The translations under genes and the position numbers were made by a program. The notes beneath the pieces are model-generated. The model ran no database searches and had not been told where the DNA came from. It was given only the letters and a program-made list of their open reading frames with translations. Below are positions 19,808 through 30,690 of a DNA stretch of 64,000 nucleotides, in pieces (positions within the stretch are counted from its first letter, which is position 1; each line of letters begins with the position of its first letter). The stretch is from Cristatella mucedo (taxonomy: Eukaryota; Bryozoa; Phylactolaemata; Cristatellidae): contig WPIO01000002.1 in the NCBI GenBank assembly GCA_009760855.2, positions 6,209,001 to 6,273,000 on the forward strand, read 5' to 3'.

Positions 19808-22800
19808 ACCACTGCTGTGAATGTATCTAACTTAGTGGTCATCATGCTTGCTATTACCCCGGCTGCCCTTGTTAACGCTTGTCTTTGGAATTCTCACTCA
19901 GTGTGCAATTAACCCTTGATAATAATTGACTTGGTTACTGAAAAAGGCCTTAACCTGCTGGCCTTACCAAGACCTGGCTGAAATCAGCTAACTGCCTGAC
20001 TATAAACGATACAACTCCGAAAGGCTTCTCCTTCTTTCATGCCCATAGATCAATCAAAATTGGTGGTTGTACTACTCAATCTTCAGTTTCAAGCCGTTTG
20101 CAGTCCTGTCGAAGTCTTTAGATTCTCTTATTTTGAGTTAATCTGACAACAAGCTACACACAGTGGCAGTAGTCTATCGCGACAGGTACCAAGTCTTCCT
20201 TTATCTAAGATTTCTCTGATCTCATTTCAATTATGTGTGCAAGAAATCGATCTTTCCTCTTTATTGGTGATTCCAGCATTCATTTTAACAACAACTGACT
20301 TCTTTAGCACCGAATTTCGTGCACTGACTGACTCATTGTCTCATGTGGTTCATTTGCATGGCTTTGCTCACATCAAGTGTCATACACTTGACCAAATTTG
20401 CTCCGAGCCCAGATGGCCTATGGTTTACCACAGACATTAAGCTCACTAGGTCTACTAAGTCCATGCATGAAAAAGCAAACACAAGACCAGTACTGACTGC
20501 CCATCGACAGGCATACAAGGACTGCTGTAAATCATAAAATCCATCCTAGTAAAGGCCAAGTCTAGCTTCTATATAAATATTATCAAATCACAGATGCACA
20601 ATCCAAACAGGCTGATGTCTTCCATCAAAGTTCTTAAGCTGACCCTCAAGGTCCAACACGGCTTGGCTCCTTCGTACCTAGCTGAACTGCTGCATCAGTT
20701 TCAGCCTCTTCGTGCCCTCAGGTCCTGTGTGGACAATAAATTAGCTGTTCCATTCCTCCGCTTAAAGACCCTTGGCGACAGAAGCTTTAGCTCTGCAGGT
20801 TCTAGGCTGTGGAACTCGCTTCCACAATTCTTATGCAACGACAACTAATATCCTACTGCCGACTATGGCTCATCTTTTTCAGCTGTCCTGAGCTGCTATT
20901 TCCATGCTACTCACTACCTCAGCTGCTCTCCTGACTCTGCTATGCTTCCCACTTTCTCTTTGTTGCGTGAGACGAAGTCTGTTGGCTACCGAAAGCGTAC
21001 CGAAAGCCGCTTAGGCTGTGAGTGCGCTATACAAAACTCTCCTGCGTAACTCCCACATGGTCTTTATGACTTTGTGGAGTTACAGACGGAGAGATACGTT
21101 AACCATCTCTTTAACAGCTCCCAGGTTAGCTCCTTACATAGTCATCCTTATGTTGATCTTGCTGATCACTTTTCTAGCTTCTTTGTCAACAGGATAGGCG
21201 AGATCAGAGAGGCCATCCCTAGGGTGGCAGCATCCTCTCTGGACTGCTGTTCCTCAATTCCCGTGCAGTATCACAATGTCTGCATTCAAGGAGGCCACGA
21301 GTAACCTTTTCCTGAACTTTCTATCCCAATCAAAGAAGACAACTAGTACTCTAGACCTCATTTCCACTGACTTGCTTCTTTGATGCACAAATCTGCTTTT
21401 GCCATGCATAACTACTATTATAATTATGTCATCAGCCTCAGGTCATGTCCCAGCACCTTTCAAAAAGGCTGTAATCAGGCTAATACTTAAGAAAGCAACA
21501 CTAGACCAAGATAACTTGAACAACTTCCACCCAGTCTCCCTTCTATTGTTCCTATCAAAGGCACTGGAACGAGTCTTGGCAAACCAGCCGAACTCATATA
21601 TTGTAACGTAAAACCTAGCTAGCTAGTTACAGTCTAATTTTAGAGCTAATCACTCAACAGAGTCAGCATTGCTTCGGATGTATAACGACCTTCTTAGGAA
21701 TGCAGACTTAGGTAGAGTTTCTCTGCTTGTTTGCTTTCTCTTGGCAGCTTTTCACACTATCGATCACCAAGTCCGTCTTATGCACGTCTCATCTCGCCCG
21801 GGCTTCACTGGCACAGCACTACAATAGTTTAGATCCTATCTCAGTGGGAGACTCCGGAGCATTGATGCGAACCACTGAAGTATGGTGTGCCCCAGGGCTG
21901 TGTGCTTGGTCCTTTTCATTTCAGGGTTTACACTCTCCCTCTTGCCGATGTGATAGCCAGGCACAATCTAGTCTTTCACTTCTATGCAGATGACACTCAG
22001 TTGTACTTTGCTTGATCCGCCAGCCCTTCAGCATGTCGAGTTCTGCCAACTCCATTGCTGCAAGTATTGATAACATCTGCACATGGATGGCAGCAAACTT
22101 TCTTAAATTGAATAAGTATAAAACCAACTTACTAGTTATTGGCAAACAAGTGTGATTTAGATATTGCAAAATGTAATGCTTAAAACTGGCTCTGCCAGTA
22201 TATCTCCTATTGCATATACATCAAATCTAAGTGTCCTACATACACAATCTAGTTGTCCTGTTCCAGAGTAATAATTCATTTGACGACCACTTAATCTCTC
22301 CAGTCAAGTCTGCCTATTTTCAGCTGCATAACATTGCTAAAATTTGGGCTTGCATAAAAAGGTATACAACATTTCAATTGGTCCATGCATTTGTGACATC
22401 ATGCCTCGGCCTTTATAACTTACTGCTTGCTGGTTTACCGGCCCGTGTTTACAGTTGGTGCAAACTGCTGCAGCTAGGCTTGTCTGTCGTGAGTGTCTCC
22501 ATTTCCATATCACACCACTTTTTTCCGACCTGCACGGGCTCCCAGTCAAGCAGCCATCGACTTCAAGGTTCTGTCACTCACTTTTAGGTCCCTTCATTCT
22601 TTGGCTCCAGCCTACCGATCAGATCTGCTATCCCACCTCGGTTAATCATTGTACCATCGCTTTTCTGAATCAAATCGTTGAGCTACACCTCACACGAACT
22701 TCAAATCCTTTGGAGACCGTGCCTTTATTTCCTATTCTCCCAAAGCCTGGAACTCACTCCCGACCGATTACACAACATCCCCTGACTTTTTAAACGACAT

Positions 22801-23065
22801 TAAAAAAGAAGCTGAAAATACACCTGTTTATCGTAGCATTTGGTGGGTGCATGTGATTCGTCCTTTGTGTGCTTATTATGCGTGCGGACACTGTCACTAT
22901 CCGCATTTGCATGCTGACCCTGTGCGTGTCACCTCTGTTATCCTTGTTGGTATTGAGCATGCTACCACTCACCATTCCGTTATCCTCTTTTACAGGGTGT
23001 GTTATGTGATTAGAAAGAGTTTAATTTCTCTGAAGGTGCTATATAAGGGTATTATCATTATCGTT
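19808..23065 (+). mobile_element. LINE family A, near full-length, with nested LINE B
   Basis: The most complete plus-strand copy. Parts in order: endonuclease start (LNLLALTKTWLKSAN region, 19940-19990), endonuclease (SFLYW-type GDFN region at about 20250; FSTEFRALTDSLSHVVHLHG), pre-RT linker (PDGLWFTTDIKLTRSTKSMH, 20400-20470), the nested family B piece, then RT (NSSQVSSLHSHPYVDLADHF; KKAVIRLILKKATLDQDNL; FYADDT-type box near 21985; [11 protein letters not shown]), thumb and C-terminus. The tail is TCTCTGAAGGTGCTATATAA and an ATTATC repeat. Many stops and shifts. Its 5' boundary (CTGTGAAT) coincides with that of the minus copy ending near 50645, so it may be the true element end or a common truncation point. 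Confidence 0.85.
20620..21098 (+). mobile_element. LINE family B inserted into LINE A
   Basis: One clean frame (20594-20848) reads [40 protein letters not shown] and [20 protein letters not shown]. It ends at a GTGGAGTTACAGACGGAGAG block. Family A sequence resumes directly on both sides (GCACAATCCAAACAGGCTGATG on the left, the NSSQVSSL segment on the right). Confidence 0.82.
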
Positions 23066-24230
23066 AGGTTTCACTTGTTCTGTTTTCATGCTATATTTTA
23101 ATGTCCGTGTTGGCATTGCAGTTGCAGCTGTAAATGAATACTGCTACCAGTGTATGAATCATTCCACTGTTACTACATTATGCAATCAGCATGCTGGTCG
23201 TTTGTTTCCTGGTCTTGCCCGTCCGTGTACAGTTCTGTTTCTTTGTGTATGTATGGAATAGTGTTTTTTTTCCTGATTAATGTCGATTTCTTGTCATCTG
23301 ATCTCTCACTTTCTGCTTCCTAATGATTTTATAGGGTAAAAATCGTTTTTTATTCTTTCTAATTGATCTTCATTTTAGTTATTTCTCTTACTCATACTAT
23401 TTTGCTCCTTCTCTGTTCCTTAATCTCTCTCTCGCTTTCTCTCATAGCTTATTGTTATTATGGAACATTGTTTGGTGGCTCTTGCTAGTGAAAGCTGCTT
23501 TTTTTAATAACATTTTCAGTTGCTTACTCACTTACCCCTATGTTAATCTCTTCTCTTTCTCTTGTTGATATCTGTAGCTTGCCAGATAAGCATTTGCAGA
23601 AATGATACTTGGCGGAATTGGCATTTACAGATAATGATCACTTACCCACACCAACGTAGAACTGCCAGTTCGTGCAAGGGCACTACTGCTGTATTCAATT
23701 TGCACTTGCATATTCTATGGCCATTGGATTACTGCATCTTTGTTTTTGCTTTGCAAAAATCCTTTGGTTCAACCATGCAAATGTGTTCACTAGTCATTTT
23801 CACTTGCTCGACCCTGCAAATGTGTTCACTAGTAATTTTCACTTGCTGTCAGTTGCTGTCCAGTTCAATGCCGGATGGCCCCATCGGCTGCTGCTTCCAT
23901 GTAACTTGGTCACTTTCAACTAGGCTAGTACCTGTGATCAGTTCTAGCTAGCTATACGAAATTTTCCATTCTTGTATCTGGCGGATATCATTGGGCTACT
24001 CGTTAGTTTAAAAACCTCTCTTGCTCAGTCTTTAGAGAACCAGTGGTTGCAGGAGCAGTACTCACGGCCCCTCCCTCGATGGCATTGTTCTGCTCTCTGT
24101 CCCACAGATCATGGTGTTTTGATGTGCTGACGTATTCTGGTTCGGTACAGCAGTCAAGATGTTCGCCTTTAACGTTCGAGGTGCTCGCTTTTATTTTAGC
24201 TTGATGATTGAAGCCTAAAGTTGGCTAATA
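23066..24230. other. AT-rich spacer with a 40-bp tandem duplication
   Basis: T-rich sequence, including CT-rich stretches near 23430. A duplicated block of about 40 bp (TGCAAATGTGTTCACTAGT followed by ATTTTCACTTGCT) occurs twice at 23777-23848. No gene seen. Confidence 0.45.
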
Positions 24231-24234
24231 GCTT

Positions 24235-24375
24235 GGACGGATCATGTGCAAAGCAACCAACGACTTGCTACAGATGCATACGAGGTCGTGGGGTCGAGCC
24301 CTGCTGCATATGTGTAGACCCTAGATAGAGATTTAGTTCTCTTAGGGTGCTATACAATCGAATTATATTGTTATA
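24235..24375 (+). mobile_element. SINE-2 (tRNA-derived)
   Basis: A decayed head leads to a B-box-like GGTCGAGCCCTGC (24294-24306). The tail CCTAGATAGAGATTTAGTTC / TCTTAGGGTGCTAT carries the AGAGA/TCTCT hairpin and an ATTATATTG end. Confidence 0.65.
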
Positions 24376-24439
24376 TGTTATTACTTCAAAATCAAGGTCA
24401 GAATCACTGGTTACAACGGAGTATGGCATAGCACCTACG

Positions 24440-24545
24440 TTTGTAGCCTAAGAGTAAGGTGCTAGCTCTTCACCAACCAGGTCGTGGGCTTGAGTCCTGC
24501 TATGGCAAATTCTTTATTGTTTACTGCAAGTGATGGTGCTTGCCA
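24440..24545 (+). mobile_element. SINE-1 (tRNA-derived), degraded
   Basis: B-box-like GGGCTTGAGTCCTGC (24487-24501), then the SINE-1 body ATTCTTTATTGTTTACTGCA and AGTGATGGTG. The 3' part is cut by the LINE A tail at 24548. Confidence 0.55.
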
Positions 24546-24547
24546 TT

Positions 24548-24892
24548 TAATAATAATAGTACACTTGATAAAGTGCCCTCAGATAACTCAATCTCTTTCT
24601 AGGTGCTTTACATTTGCTGCAAAGGAAACACGATCAAATGGTGAGTGGTATCGTGCTTGATAAACAGCATGAATAACATGATTAGGGGTGACATGCACAG
24701 GGGCAGCATGCACAGTGTCAGCACGCATAAGCGCATAAAGGACAAATCACAGGGACCCACTAAATGCTGTCCTAAATAGGTGTGTTTTTAAGTTCTTTTT
24801 AAATGTGGTCAAGTCAGGGGATGTCGTTACGCAAGTCGGGAGTGAGTTCCAGGCTTTGAGAGCATAGGAACTAAATGCAGGGTCTCCACTAT
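24548..24892 (-). mobile_element. LINE family A, 3' end (minus)
   Basis: Minus-strand tail (ATTATTATT) at the left, hairpin AAGAGATTGAGTTATCTGAG, then 3' UTR and the last RT codons, cut off near 24892. Confidence 0.8.
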
Positions 24893-25079
24893 ATATGCTT
24901 CTGTCCAAAAGCTGTTCTGTACCTGCAACGAGTACATTATTTCACTCAAAAGATACAGGATTTAGTATGGATCAAACTCGTTAGTAGTAGCTATTAGGAA
25001 GACAATCTAGGAAATATATAATTAGGTGTAATTTTTGGGGTACAATCAGTAATTAGAGTTGTACCATAATTTGTTGTAA

Positions 25080-26010
25080 CTTATCAATCGTTTTGTCATG
25101 TTTCTGGCAGAGTTGATGCCCAGTAACCATTTAATACCTCAAAGATCTCATCATTTTCAATGTGCCCAATAACTCTGACCCTTATAGCACGGTTGACCAT
25201 CTTGCAGATGATCAATTGGGGTCAAGTCCTGGCTTTGGTTTGGGCCCTGCACGACCTCAGTTGGCTCGAAGCCATGGTCTGTGGGCTATTGAAAAACTCC
25301 AACCCCCACAGCAGTGTGCTTCGGATCGTCGTCATCGGTCCCCCAAAGCACTCTGCCCCATTGTGTATCAGTTTAGTGCTGGTATTGGCGAAGAAAATCT
25401 AGCCTTGCTTTTATTTGCTGAACAGTCATTAACGGCTTTCAATCATTGTTCTTTAAGCCGTCCACTCGCGGCATTTTGGCTAACTGCCTCTAGGGTAGCT
25501 TGGCATGGACTGTGGTACTGTATTTTACCAGCTGCAAGCCTGTCTGAGCCAAGCTTTTTGGTAGCTGGTCCTCCCTCAATGAATAATAGTAATAATATTA
25601 ATGGATTTGATTTAGCACCCCCAGAGAACTCAATCTCTTTCCAGGCACTTTACATTTGCTACAAATGAAGTTAGTCATGGGCGACCCCAGTGTGGTAGTG
25701 CCTCTGTGCTACCATAGCCTAGATGTTTCTTAATAATATTTCCAACAGTGCTCTCTGATATCCTCAGCTGCCTCACGATTCATTGGTTTGAATTGCCATG
25801 TCCATGGTCCAACATCAAAACCGTCCTCGTACCTGCACAAAACTGTGCAACTGGCAGGTTCTGGTTTTGTACTAAGAGGCAGGCCGCAACAGGCCAAAGA
25901 GACATCTAGGTACCTTAGCTCATTATTTGCCGTGGTATTGCCTTATGCTACAGCCGGGGATAACCACTTATTATCTGCCCATGGCTTTTTTGTATCTGGA
26001 TGTTAAGATT
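25080..26010 (-). mobile_element. Tc1-like DNA transposon relic
   Basis: Read on the minus strand, the right part gives a helix-turn-helix RISESTVGNIIKKHLGY (about 25770-25708) typical of a transposase DNA-binding domain. The left part gives QSQDLTPIDHL (about 25240-25200), the decayed form of SPDLNPIEHLW. The frame is broken many times. A LINE A tail (25580-25670) has landed between the two domains. It is distinct from the Tc1-like copy at 11985. Terminal repeats were not found. Confidence 0.6.
25580..25672 (-). mobile_element. LINE family A tail fragment (minus)
   Basis: ATAGTAATAATATTAATGG tail, then CCCCCAGAGAACTCAATCTC / TTTCCAGGCACTTTACATT, the family A 3' hairpin read on the minus strand. 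Confidence 0.75.
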
Positions 26011-26234
26011 TGAGGCCAAAATCTAAATCCCGTGTTTTATAGGTTGACAATTCCAACTGTGCTTCGGTTACTGTTCATTTGAACGATGAAGATTATTACA
26101 CTCTTTCTCAAAGTCATGTTCCATCACTACAAATGCACAAATTGTTCAAATGGAGCTAGAGATCCAAGTGCAGCCATCGGATCCTCTAAACTGTGACCGC
26201 ATCAGTCAAAGTGGAATACCTACCACTTGTAGTC

Positions 26235-26332
26235 AGTGCATTGGGATGATTAAAACTGCAAAACCTAGCAGCAAGTCGTAGGTTCAAGTCCTTTAGTGGC
26301 AGATCCTATATTGTCCACTGTAAGTGGTGGTG
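26235..26332 (+). mobile_element. SINE-1, degraded
   Basis: B-box GTAGGTTCAAGTCC (26278-26291) followed by the body GCAGATCCTATATTGTCCAC and TGTAAGTGGTGGTGATA. Confidence 0.6.
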
Positions 26333-26334
26333 AT

Positions 26335-27540
26335 AATAATAACAATAGTGAGTTATAATATATGTATTATGTCATCCCAAAGAACTCAATCTCTTTCTAG
26401 GCACTTCACATTTGCTGCAAAGGAAGCATGATCGAATGGTTAGCAGTAGCATGCTCGATGAACAACAGGCCTAACATGGTTAGGGGTGACATGCACAGTG
26501 TCAGCACACATAAGCACTCAAAGGACGAATGACATGTACCCACTAAAGGCTGTGATAATTAGATGCGTTTTTAGTTTCTTTTCAAGTGTGGTCAAGTCAG
26601 GGGATGTCGTGACATAAGTCGGAAATAAGTTCTAAGCTTTAGGAACATATGAACTGAAGGCAAGGTCTCCAAAGCATGTGAGGTTCGTACAGGGTGTAGG
26701 TAAACGATTAGATTCAGGAAGTGGGTGGTACGATGCTTAGCCTGGTGTGGGAGTAGATCTGATAGGTATGCTGGAGCCAAAGAATGAAGTGACCCAGAAT
26801 CAAGCAACATAACCTTGAAGTCGACGCGTTGCTTGACTGGTAGCCAGTGCAGATCGGCAAGAGATGGTGTGATGTGGCAACTGCTATGCTCACGATAGAC
26901 AAGCCTAGCTTTAGAGTTTTGCACCAGCTGTAATCGCCTGATTGCACAGGCCGGTAGACCAGGAAGCCGTGAGTTATAGAAGTAAAGACATGATGTCACA
27001 AATACATGGAACAATTTAGATGTGGTATCCCTGTCTAAACAAGCCTGAATTTTAGCAATGTTTTGTAGCCCAATAACCATTCAATCGTGCTTTCTTTGCA
27101 GCAAATATAAAGTGCCTAGAAAGAGATTGAGCTATCTGAAGGTGCTATATCAAATTTATTATTATTATTGTTATTATTACTAGCTGAAAGTAGGCAGACT
27201 TGACTGTAGAGCTGATGTGGTCGTCTAATAAAAGGGCACCTAGATTTCATGCAGACTCAACAGCAGAGCCGATTGTGTGCCTCAAAATTTCCAATTTCTG
27301 AGTCACACTTGGTTTGCCTTTCACTAGTAAATTGGTTTTATCATTCAATTTAATAAAGTTTGCCGACATCCATGTGCAGATGTCATCAATACATGCAGCA
27401 AGGGAGTTGAGAGAATTCGAAGTGCTGGAAGGCTGGGAAGGATCAAAGCAAAGATACAACCGAGTGTCACCTACATAGAAGTGAAAGCCTAGATTTTGCC
27501 CGGCAATCACATCGACTAGAGGGAGAGAGATTGTCCTTAA
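26335..27540 (-). mobile_element. LINE family A (minus), 3' two-thirds of RT
   Basis: A long minus frame (27080-26592) reads [36 protein letters not shown] and [20 protein letters not shown]. To the right the catalytic region continues as FHFYVGDTRLYLCFDPSQPS and TWMSANFIKLNDKTNLLVKG (27490-27310). A plus-strand LINE A tail interrupts it at 27066-27178. Confidence 0.85.
27066..27178 (+). mobile_element. LINE family A tail inserted in a minus LINE A
   Basis: Contains CTTTGCAGCAAATATAAAG, CCTAGAAAGAGATTGAGCTA / TCTGAAGGTGC and ATTATTATTATTG. Minus-strand family A sequence continues on both sides. Confidence 0.7.
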
Positions 27541-27794
27541 GGTTCTTCTGTCAACATACAAATGAGGCTAATAATTCAGCTAATATAAATTCTGAGGAGT
27601 GTATTTCCTCGATGGCTTTGAATATTCCAATACAAGGCTTGTTAGTAGTGTGCGAAAGCCAAGACATGTGACTGGCTACCATGCAAAGGTGCAAAGGATA
27701 GCCTCTACAGCATAGGCAAGCATGGCAGTGACAGGTGTGGTGGTTACGCAAAGACAGCTCCGAAAATTGAGGCTTTACCTTAATGGTAAATGTC

Positions 27795-27912
27795 GAGAAA
27801 ATCCCGAATAAATTAATTTAAAAGCCTCATTTATATATCGGCAGTAGAGCCTTTATGGCTATCACCATCACTTGCAGTGGACAATTAAAAAATCGACCAC
27901 CATGACTCATAC
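27795..27912 (-). mobile_element. SINE-1 (minus), degraded
   Basis: On the minus strand the body CACTGCAAGTGATGGTGATA and AGCCATAAAGGCTCTACTG precedes an AAATGAGGCTTTTAAATTAA end. A B-box remnant lies at 27900-27912. Confidence 0.6.
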
Positions 27913-27914
27913 CC

Positions 27915-28124
27915 ATGACCCGGGCCATGAAGATCGAAGACCTATCCCTAAGCTATGATCCAGGGGCAAAGATTGATCCAACAAAAGAAGAATTGTTCAA
28001 GGTACCTTCAAAAATAATAAAAAAACAATTTCTACAGGAAAGAAAAAGATTTAAAAACGACTTGGCAAACCGTTTATATTCTGAAAGTAAACCGGAAACA
28101 ACATGTCTACAAATAAAAAATTGA
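27915..28124 (+). CDS. unrecognised Lys-rich open frame
   Basis: Reads MTRAMKIEDLSLSYDPGAKI, DPTKEELFKVPSKIIKKQFL and QERKRFKNDLANRLYSESK, ending CLQIKN and stop. The composition (Lys/Glu/Asp, few Cys) is more protein-like than other short frames here, but I know no family for it. A donor-like AAG|GTACC occurs at 28000. Part of its 3' end (28085-28122) recurs inverted near 30766-30805 in non-coding context, which suggests a repeat instead of a gene. Confidence 0.2.
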   Translation: MTRAMKIEDLSLSYDPGAKIDPTKEELFKVPSKIIKKQFLQERKRFKNDLANRLYSESKPETTCLQIKN

Positions 28125-28480
28125 AGCGATTTCGGCAGCATATGCGACTCTTTTTCACAACTAGTTGAACTTAGGTACATCAAGGTACATGTTTGCAGCT
28201 TGTGGAGGTATTTGCTTGTGACATTTAATCAGCTTTACTTGCAGTGTCGCCTAATGCCTTGTAAATTCCACAACTCCACCAATACTTAATGGACCAATGT
28301 GAAATTTCAAGTGCTAGTTTAGCTCTGCTTATAAATCACTGCAGTTCTATTTCGGATTTCTGTCAGATAGCTTTTGCTATACATGCCCATGATTGTAGAA
28401 TGTTATGTTCAAGGACGTTTGATCACACCTATAGCGAAAGTTTTCTGATCAAAATCATAAATGAACGAAAACAGCGATTT

Positions 28481-28600
28481 CCAAGAGCAGCTGAACTGGC
28501 ATTTCAATTTTCACGTTGATCTGTGAAGTATTGGCCAAATTATGGAAGATGTAAGGCACATAGCTACACTGTACGTGAATGTACATGCTGTTCAAAAGTC
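28481..28600 (+). repeat. unclassified interspersed repeat, copy 1
   Basis: The block AGAGCAGCTGAACTGGC...TTTCA...TTCACG...GTGAAGTATT...CC..TATGGAA recurs in direct orientation at 30571-30690. Similarity by eye is about 75-80% over roughly 100 bp. Confidence 0.55.
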
Positions 28601-28640
28601 GCACAAGCCACGTGCACTGGACCGAATATATTACTTGGTG

Positions 28641-30424
28641 TAGGCAGCATACCAGTTACTCAAAGACTCATTACTTGGATATGATCAATTTTTTGATTAT
28701 GACGTTGTGCCACAAATGAATATACGAAGGAGTGACTCTGCATGGTCAACAGAGGGCGTTCCCAGCCAGCACAGCTCGGTCGTCCTCATGTGGACCCTCA
28801 TTTGCCTGGTTGCTCCAGTCTGGGGCTCCAGGATTTGCCGTCATCTTTTCTTTGCTTGCAACACACTTTCATTGAGTTATGCTTTGACCTAAAATGTTTA
28901 CCGTGACATAGATCTGTCATATCGTGCTGACTGGAATGGATACGGAAACTTATATGGAAATCACAGCTTTAGCAGCAGCAGCAGCAGCTTTCTCGTATCC
29001 CCGGATCCTTGCACTCCTCCGTAACTTGGCCTACACATTATTTCCTTGAACGATTGTTAGGCAGCAGCAGCCGCTTGTGCTTTGACGCTCTCTGATTGTG
29101 GAGCTTACCTTACTAATTCTCCCACAGCGACTGTGTTTTCTCCAGCTCCCGGCTCTCGAATTTTCAGCTGTCCTTCACTCTCTCTCTCTCTCTCTTCCAT
29201 GCTACTTGACGATCCTGCATCGACTTCCTTTATTACTTCCTTCATTGACAGTCTGACTCAGTTATGCTTTTTGTTGTTGCATGGGATCGATGGCTTTGGA
29301 TACCGAGTCCACACCCAAATTTATTTAGGCTTTGAGTGTGCTGGAAGCAGTGCTCCAGTATTAGGCTCACTTAGTGAATCGGCTGACAGCCGCAGTTGCC
29401 CCGATTTGCATGCTCTGTCTTCTAGAATAGTGTGTATTCTACACGCAAAGGTTCATGTTGCCTCAGTTCATGCTGAGGCTGTGGCTAGTGTGCCAGTTTC
29501 TTCGTTAGTTTCTAAGTTAGTTCGTAAGTTTCTTCGGTTATACTTATGGGGCCTTCACGTGTCAAGTGCCACGGGTTTCTCTTTTGGTCGTTGGTTCGAG
29601 ATGAGCATCTTTTGTCAGTCTGTGCTTTCGGCTGCGCTTCTTTGCCTGAGCAATTATCTATTAAAGCACGCTGTGTCATTTCAGCATCGTTCACTTGATA
29701 CAGTCTGCAGCAGCAAGCCCCTTTGTCAGCCTGCCCTCGGAAAGCTACACTGACTCGTTGAAGTTCTGTTTTTACCGGAGAGCAGACGACAAGCTCGTGG
29801 GTGTGTTTGCCTCAGCGCGCACACTATTTTACCAGCAGCAGCTGCGGGCAGCTGCTCTCTCTTTGTGGACCCCCCTCGAGCTTGTGGGTGGTGGCACTGC
29901 ACTGCCCAGTGACCATATTCCTTTTGCTTTTAACCTGCAGCTGAATGTACAGTTCGAGCTGTCGTATGCCTGAGGCAGAGCCCGAAAAGAGCAAGTGGCA
30001 TGTGGCCGCTGCCGGCGCCTTCTGCAGCTGCTAAGGAGATCGGCATCAGTAGCCGCTGCAAGCCCAATCCAGCAGTGCCGCTGCAGTTGGGCGAGAGAAC
30101 TCTAGCCGCCCCCATGCCCGTTTCGAATAAACTAGCAGGACATGCCACAGCAGGTAAGCAAAGGCTCTAGGTCTCTCAGGGACGTGCGTGGCTGGACTTG
30201 TCAGGGCCATCGGCATGACTGCTGCTGCAGCTGCCTTTATGCATGCCTATATGTCACTGTCATCTAAGGCCAAGAAACAGCTGAATTGTGGACGTCTCTC
30301 TAGGAACACTTGGGAAATGTTGATGCCCAAGTTGAGAGAGTTTTAGACACACATCTTCTCTCTGCCTCTGTCGTCATCATGATTGGTTCGTTATGCACCA
30401 TACAGGCATGCATCGGTGCTTGGC
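28641..30424. other. unassigned, locally GC-richer sequence
   Basis: Holds CAG/CTG runs (28970-28990), a CT run (29179-29192) and a long but featureless frame (29082-29753). A short frame ending MPVSNKLAGHATA|GTAAGC (30111-30154) looks like a first-exon end with a good donor but no partner exon was found. Confidence 0.25.
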
Positions 30425-30550
30425 AGATTATTTCTGATTTTGGTTGGATAACTTTTTGCTGAACATGTCATCAGACGTTCTGCAGCTTTATTTTGTGTAA
30501 TTATGGCCATGTGCATAAAAGTTTATCGAACCGAAAATCAGAAATAATCT
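30425..30550. repeat. inverted repeat (hairpin or MITE-like)
   Basis: Left arm 30425-30456 (AGATTATTTCTGATTTTGGT then TGGATAACTTTT) pairs with right arm 30517-30550 with only a few mismatches, across a 60-bp loop. This could be a tiny non-autonomous DNA element or a structured RNA. Confidence 0.7.
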
Positions 30551-30570
30551 AGCCTCATGTAGTGCAAGCA

Positions 30571-30690
30571 GAGCTGAACTGGCGTTTCAAATTTCACGCG
30601 GATACGTGAAGTATTAGCCCAGCTATGGAATGTACAAGGCGTCAAGCTACACCGAAAATGAAACTGCAAAGTCACAGGGATGCACTTCAA
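30571..30690 (+). repeat. unclassified interspersed repeat, copy 2
   Basis: Direct repeat partner of 28481-28600; see that entry for the shared block. It begins about 20 bp beyond the right arm of the inverted repeat at 30425-30550. Confidence 0.55.

Noticed and set aside
28000-28001. splice donor within the Lys-rich frame
   Set aside because: GTACC is a weak donor and no downstream acceptor keeps the frame.
29082-29753. 223-residue plus frame
   Set aside because: Ser/Leu-rich, crosses a CT repeat, no domain or splice-site support.
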